Positions 5,998 to 7,911 of a DNA stretch of 7,911 bases are shown piece after piece. A model generated the notes under the pieces. The model saw only the letters and a list, made by a program, of their open reading frames with translations, did no database searches and was not told the DNA's origin. The translations under genes were made by a program, and so were the position numbers. Where the stretch lies: the NCBI GenBank assembly GCA_003158835.1, contig PMLI01000163.1:1-7911 (forward strand), written 5' to 3'. Source of the DNA: Acidimicrobiaceae bacterium. Lineage in GTDB: Bacteria > Actinomycetota > Acidimicrobiia > Acidimicrobiales > Palsa-688. How positions within the stretch are numbered: position 1 is the first letter of the stretch; every line of letters starts with the position of its first letter.

Positions 5998-7238
5998 ACG
6001 ACTTCGGCCCACCCCTCGACGTGGCCCGGATAAAGAAGGATTTTCCGATCCTCGATCGTGTCGTCCACGGGAAACGCCTCGTTTACCTCGATTCGGCGTC
6101 CTCGGCCCAAAAACCGTTGCCGGTGCTCGACGCCATGCAACGTTATTACGAGACGACGCACGCCAATGTCCACCGGGGCGTCTACCAGATCGCCCAGGAA
6201 GCGACCGAACTGTACGAGGGGGCCCGGGCCAAGGTGGCCGCTTTCATAGGCGCGGCGGCGCCGGCCGAGGTCGTGTTCACCAAGAACGCCACCGAAGCCG
6301 TCAACCTCGTTGCCTACACGTGGGGGCGTGCCAACCTGGGCACCACCGATGCCATGGTGACCAGCGAAATAGAGCACCACGCCAATTTTGTCCCTTGGTT
6401 GCAATTACACCAAGAAAAGGGGACCGAGCTCCGGTTCCTGCCCCTCGGCGAGGACGGCACGCTCGACCTGGACCAGCTGGACCAGCTGCTCGACGGGGCC
6501 AAGTTGCTGGCCGTCACGGCTGCTTCCAACGTTCTCGGCACCCTGCCCCCGGTGCGGCTCCTGGCCGACGCCGCCCACGCCGCCGGGGCGCTGGTACTGG
6601 TGGACGGGGCCCAGTACGTCCCCCACCTGCCGACCGACGTGCGGGAGATGGGGGCGGACTTCGTGGCCTTCACCGGCCACAAGATGCTGGGCCCGACCGG
6701 CATCGGGGCACTGTGGGGGCGGCGGGAACTGCTCGAGTCGATGCCGCCCTTCCTGACCGGGGGCGAGATGATCCGCGACGTCCGCCTGGACGGGTTCACC
6801 ACCAACGACGTGCCCTGGAAGTTCGAGGCCGGCACACCGCCCATCGCCGAAGCGGTGGGGCTCGGCGCGGCCGTCGACTACCTCAACGGCCTCGGCATGA
6901 GCGCGGTGCGCGCCCATGAGCAGGCGCTCACCGCCTACGCCATGCGAGCGTTGAAGGAGCGCTACGGTGACGACATCAGCATCCACGGGCCTCCCCCCGG
7001 CTCGGAGCGGGCCGGGATCGTCAGCTTTGCGTACAAAGACGTCCACGCCCACGACCTCTCGCAGGTGCTCGACCAGGCCGGCGTCTGCGTACGCGCCGGT
7101 CACCACTGCGCCAAACCGTTGATGCGCCGCCTCGGCGTGACCGCAACGGCGCGGGCTTCATTTTCTGTGTACAACGACGAAGCCGACGTGGACGTCCTGG
7201 TGGACGCCATCGGCCAAGCCGACGCTTTGTTCGGCTGA
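5988..7238 (+). CDS. sufS: Cysteine desulfurase SufS (class II, PLP-dependent)
   Basis: This enzyme removes sulfur from cysteine, leaving alanine, and holds it as a persulfide for transfer to SufU and the SufBCD scaffold. The 416-residue protein has the aminotransferase class V fold. The PLP-ring histidine lies in SEIEHHAN (H130), D206 in VDGAQ contacts the PLP nitrogen, and the Schiff-base lysine is K232 in FTGHKMLGP. The persulfide cysteine is C374 in RAGHHCAKPLMRR, with the short active-site loop of class II (SufS) desulfurases rather than the longer one of IscS. N-terminal blocks LVYLDSASSAQKP and HANVHRGVY also match SufS. The start is ATG at 5988, inside the end of sufC (10-base overlap), with GAAGG about 9 bases upstream, which implies coupled translation. 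SufU follows after 16 bases. Confidence 0.97.
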   Translation: MALNDFGPPLDVARIKKDFPILDRVVHGKRLVYLDSASSAQKPLPVLDAMQRYYETTHANVHRGVYQIAQEATELYEGARAKVAAFIGAAAPAEVVFTKNATEAVNLVAYTWGRANLGTTDAMVTSEIEHHANFVPWLQLHQEKGTELRFLPLGEDGTLDLDQLDQLLDGAKLLAVTAASNVLGTLPPVRLLADAAHAAGALVLVDGAQYVPHLPTDVREMGADFVAFTGHKMLGPTGIGALWGRRELLESMPPFLTGGEMIRDVRLDGFTTNDVPWKFEAGTPPIAEAVGLGAAVDYLNGLGMSAVRAHEQALTAYAMRALKERYGDDISIHGPPPGSERAGIVSFAYKDVHAHDLSQVLDQAGVCVRAGHHCAKPLMRRLGVTATARASFSVYNDEADVDVLVDAIGQADALFG

Positions 7239-7245
7239 CCCTTTC

Positions 7246-7249
7246 GGAG
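7246..7249 (+). promoter_or_regulatory. Shine-Dalgarno site of sufU
   Basis: GGAG lies 5 bases before the ATG at 7255, in the short gap after the sufS stop, and supports that start. Confidence 0.6.
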
Positions 7250-7254
7250 CTGCG

Positions 7255-7800
7255 ATGCCAGGCCTAGAAGACCTTTACCGGGAAATCATCCTCGACCATT
7301 ACCGCAACCCTCGTAACCGGGGCGAGCTCGAGTCACCTCCTGCCCTTCGGGCCGAGGGCTTCAACCCGCTGTGCGGCGACGAGGTGGTGATCTACCTCGC
7401 CATGGGCGGCGACGTCATCACCGACCTCAAGATCGCGGGGCAAGGCTGCTCGATCTCGCAGTCGTCAGCCTCCATGATGTCCGCGGCCGTGAAGGGCAAG
7501 ACGCTGGCTCAGGCCCGCTCGACCATCAGGGCCTTCCGGGCCATGATGTCGCTGCACGGACAGGCGCTGGACGGGCATGGCGACGGGGCATCGGGCGGCG
7601 GGGGCACAGGCGCGGTCGGACCGGAGGAGGACGAGCGCACCGGGGCCGAGGTGGCGGCAGCCGAAGGTGTGTCCCTGGGCGACCTGGAGGCGCTCCAGGG
7701 AGTGGTCAAGTTCCCGGTGCGGATAAAGTGCGCCACTTTGTCCTGGCACACGTTGGCCCAGGCTCTGGATGAGGCCGAAAAAGGCGCCGGGCCTGACTGA
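7255..7800 (+). CDS. sufU: SufU-type zinc-dependent sulfurtransferase with enlarged insert
   Basis: SufU accepts persulfide sulfur from SufS through zinc-ligand exchange and passes it to the SufBCD scaffold. The N-terminus LYREIILDHYRNPRNRGEL is typical. The zinc ligands are visible as C40 and D42 (NPLCGDEV), C65 (GQGCSISQ) and C159 (RIKCATLSW). The 181-residue length exceeds that of Bacillus subtilis SufU (about 147). The extra sequence lies between the second and third cysteines: about 93 residues separate C65 and C159, against about 61 in the Bacillus protein as I recall it. The insert (roughly 103-140) is Gly-rich, then acidic, and probably a disordered surface loop. The SufU-specific insertion and the sufS neighbour argue against IscU. 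It is the last gene of the sufCSU unit; no terminator is seen in the 3 bases before the convergent gene's stop. Confidence 0.93.
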   Translation: MPGLEDLYREIILDHYRNPRNRGELESPPALRAEGFNPLCGDEVVIYLAMGGDVITDLKIAGQGCSISQSSASMMSAAVKGKTLAQARSTIRAFRAMMSLHGQALDGHGDGASGGGGTGAVGPEEDERTGAEVAAAEGVSLGDLEALQGVVKFPVRIKCATLSWHTLAQALDEAEKGAGPD

Positions 7801-7803
7801 CCC

Positions 7804-7911
7804 CTAGGAAGAGGGCACGGACCAGCCCATGTGCTGGGCGATGTCTTTGCACGTCGGGCACAAGGGGTATTTCTTGGGATCGCGCCCCGGGACCCAGACC
7901 TTCCCGCACAG
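7804..7911 (-). CDS. DUF3039 family protein, C-terminal 35 residues (N-terminus beyond right edge)
   Basis: Minus-strand translation from the right edge gives 35 residues ending at TAG (7804-7806). They begin LCGKVWVPGRDPKKYP and continue to a CPTC pair. This matches the C-terminal signature of DUF3039 proteins as I remember it: a CGKVWVPGRDPKK block followed by a CPxCKEI-like zinc-ribbon half. Three cysteines are visible (fragment positions 2, 18 and 21), and a metal site is likely but unproven. The function of the family is unknown to me. The gene is convergent with sufU, with 3 bases between the stops, so the two transcripts may overlap at their 3' ends. The family is actinobacterial, which supports the lineage call. 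Confidence 0.8.
   Translation of the reverse strand: MCGKVWVPGRDPKKYPLCPTCKDIAQHMGWSVPSS

Noticed and set aside
7706..7909. 67-codon minus-strand frame at the right edge
   Set aside because: It overlaps the end of sufU and lies out of frame with the DUF3039 C-terminus, which has the recognisable conserved block.

Overview
The window is GC-rich throughout (by eye) and looks like chromosomal DNA from a high-GC actinobacterium, possibly of the Acidimicrobiia; the class is a guess. The best lineage evidence is the partial gene at the right edge, which reads as the C-terminus of a DUF3039 protein, a small family I know only from Actinobacteria. The suf genes also include sufU, as in Gram-positive and actinobacterial SUF systems. 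I see no phage, transposon, CRISPR, tRNA or rRNA gene.

Left half, minus strand (1-4771). Transcription runs right to left. An alpha/beta-hydrolase-fold gene (3857-4771) is followed by a terminator-like hairpin (3821-3851). Next comes a UDP-glucose 6-dehydrogenase gene (2137-3615) with its own upstream AT-rich patch. Its TGA overlaps by 4 bases (GTGA) with the start of a large polytopic membrane protein that runs off the left edge (1-2140). This protein resembles GT-C/family-39 lipid-dependent glycosyltransferases. UDP-glucuronate supply next to a membrane glycosyltransferase points to cell-surface polysaccharide or lipid glycosylation.

Middle (4772-5214). This 443-base divergent intergenic region carries unusual structure on the minus strand. 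A 19-nt stretch is complementary, apart from one G-U wobble, to the 3' end of 16S rRNA. It leads into a 12-bp helix that encloses a smaller hairpin. Further on, 42 bases before the hydrolase start, is a 12-bp terminator-like hairpin with a U-rich tail. This could be a stand-alone small RNA or an attenuated leader of the hydrolase, and it is the least explained part of the window.

Right half, plus strand (5215-7800). sufC, sufS and sufU form a tight operon (10-base overlap, then a 16-base gap) for Fe-S cluster assembly: ATPase, cysteine desulfurase and zinc-dependent sulfur acceptor. sufB and sufD, the usual partners of sufC, are not upstream. A DUF3039 gene enters convergently from the right edge and stops 3 bases after sufU.
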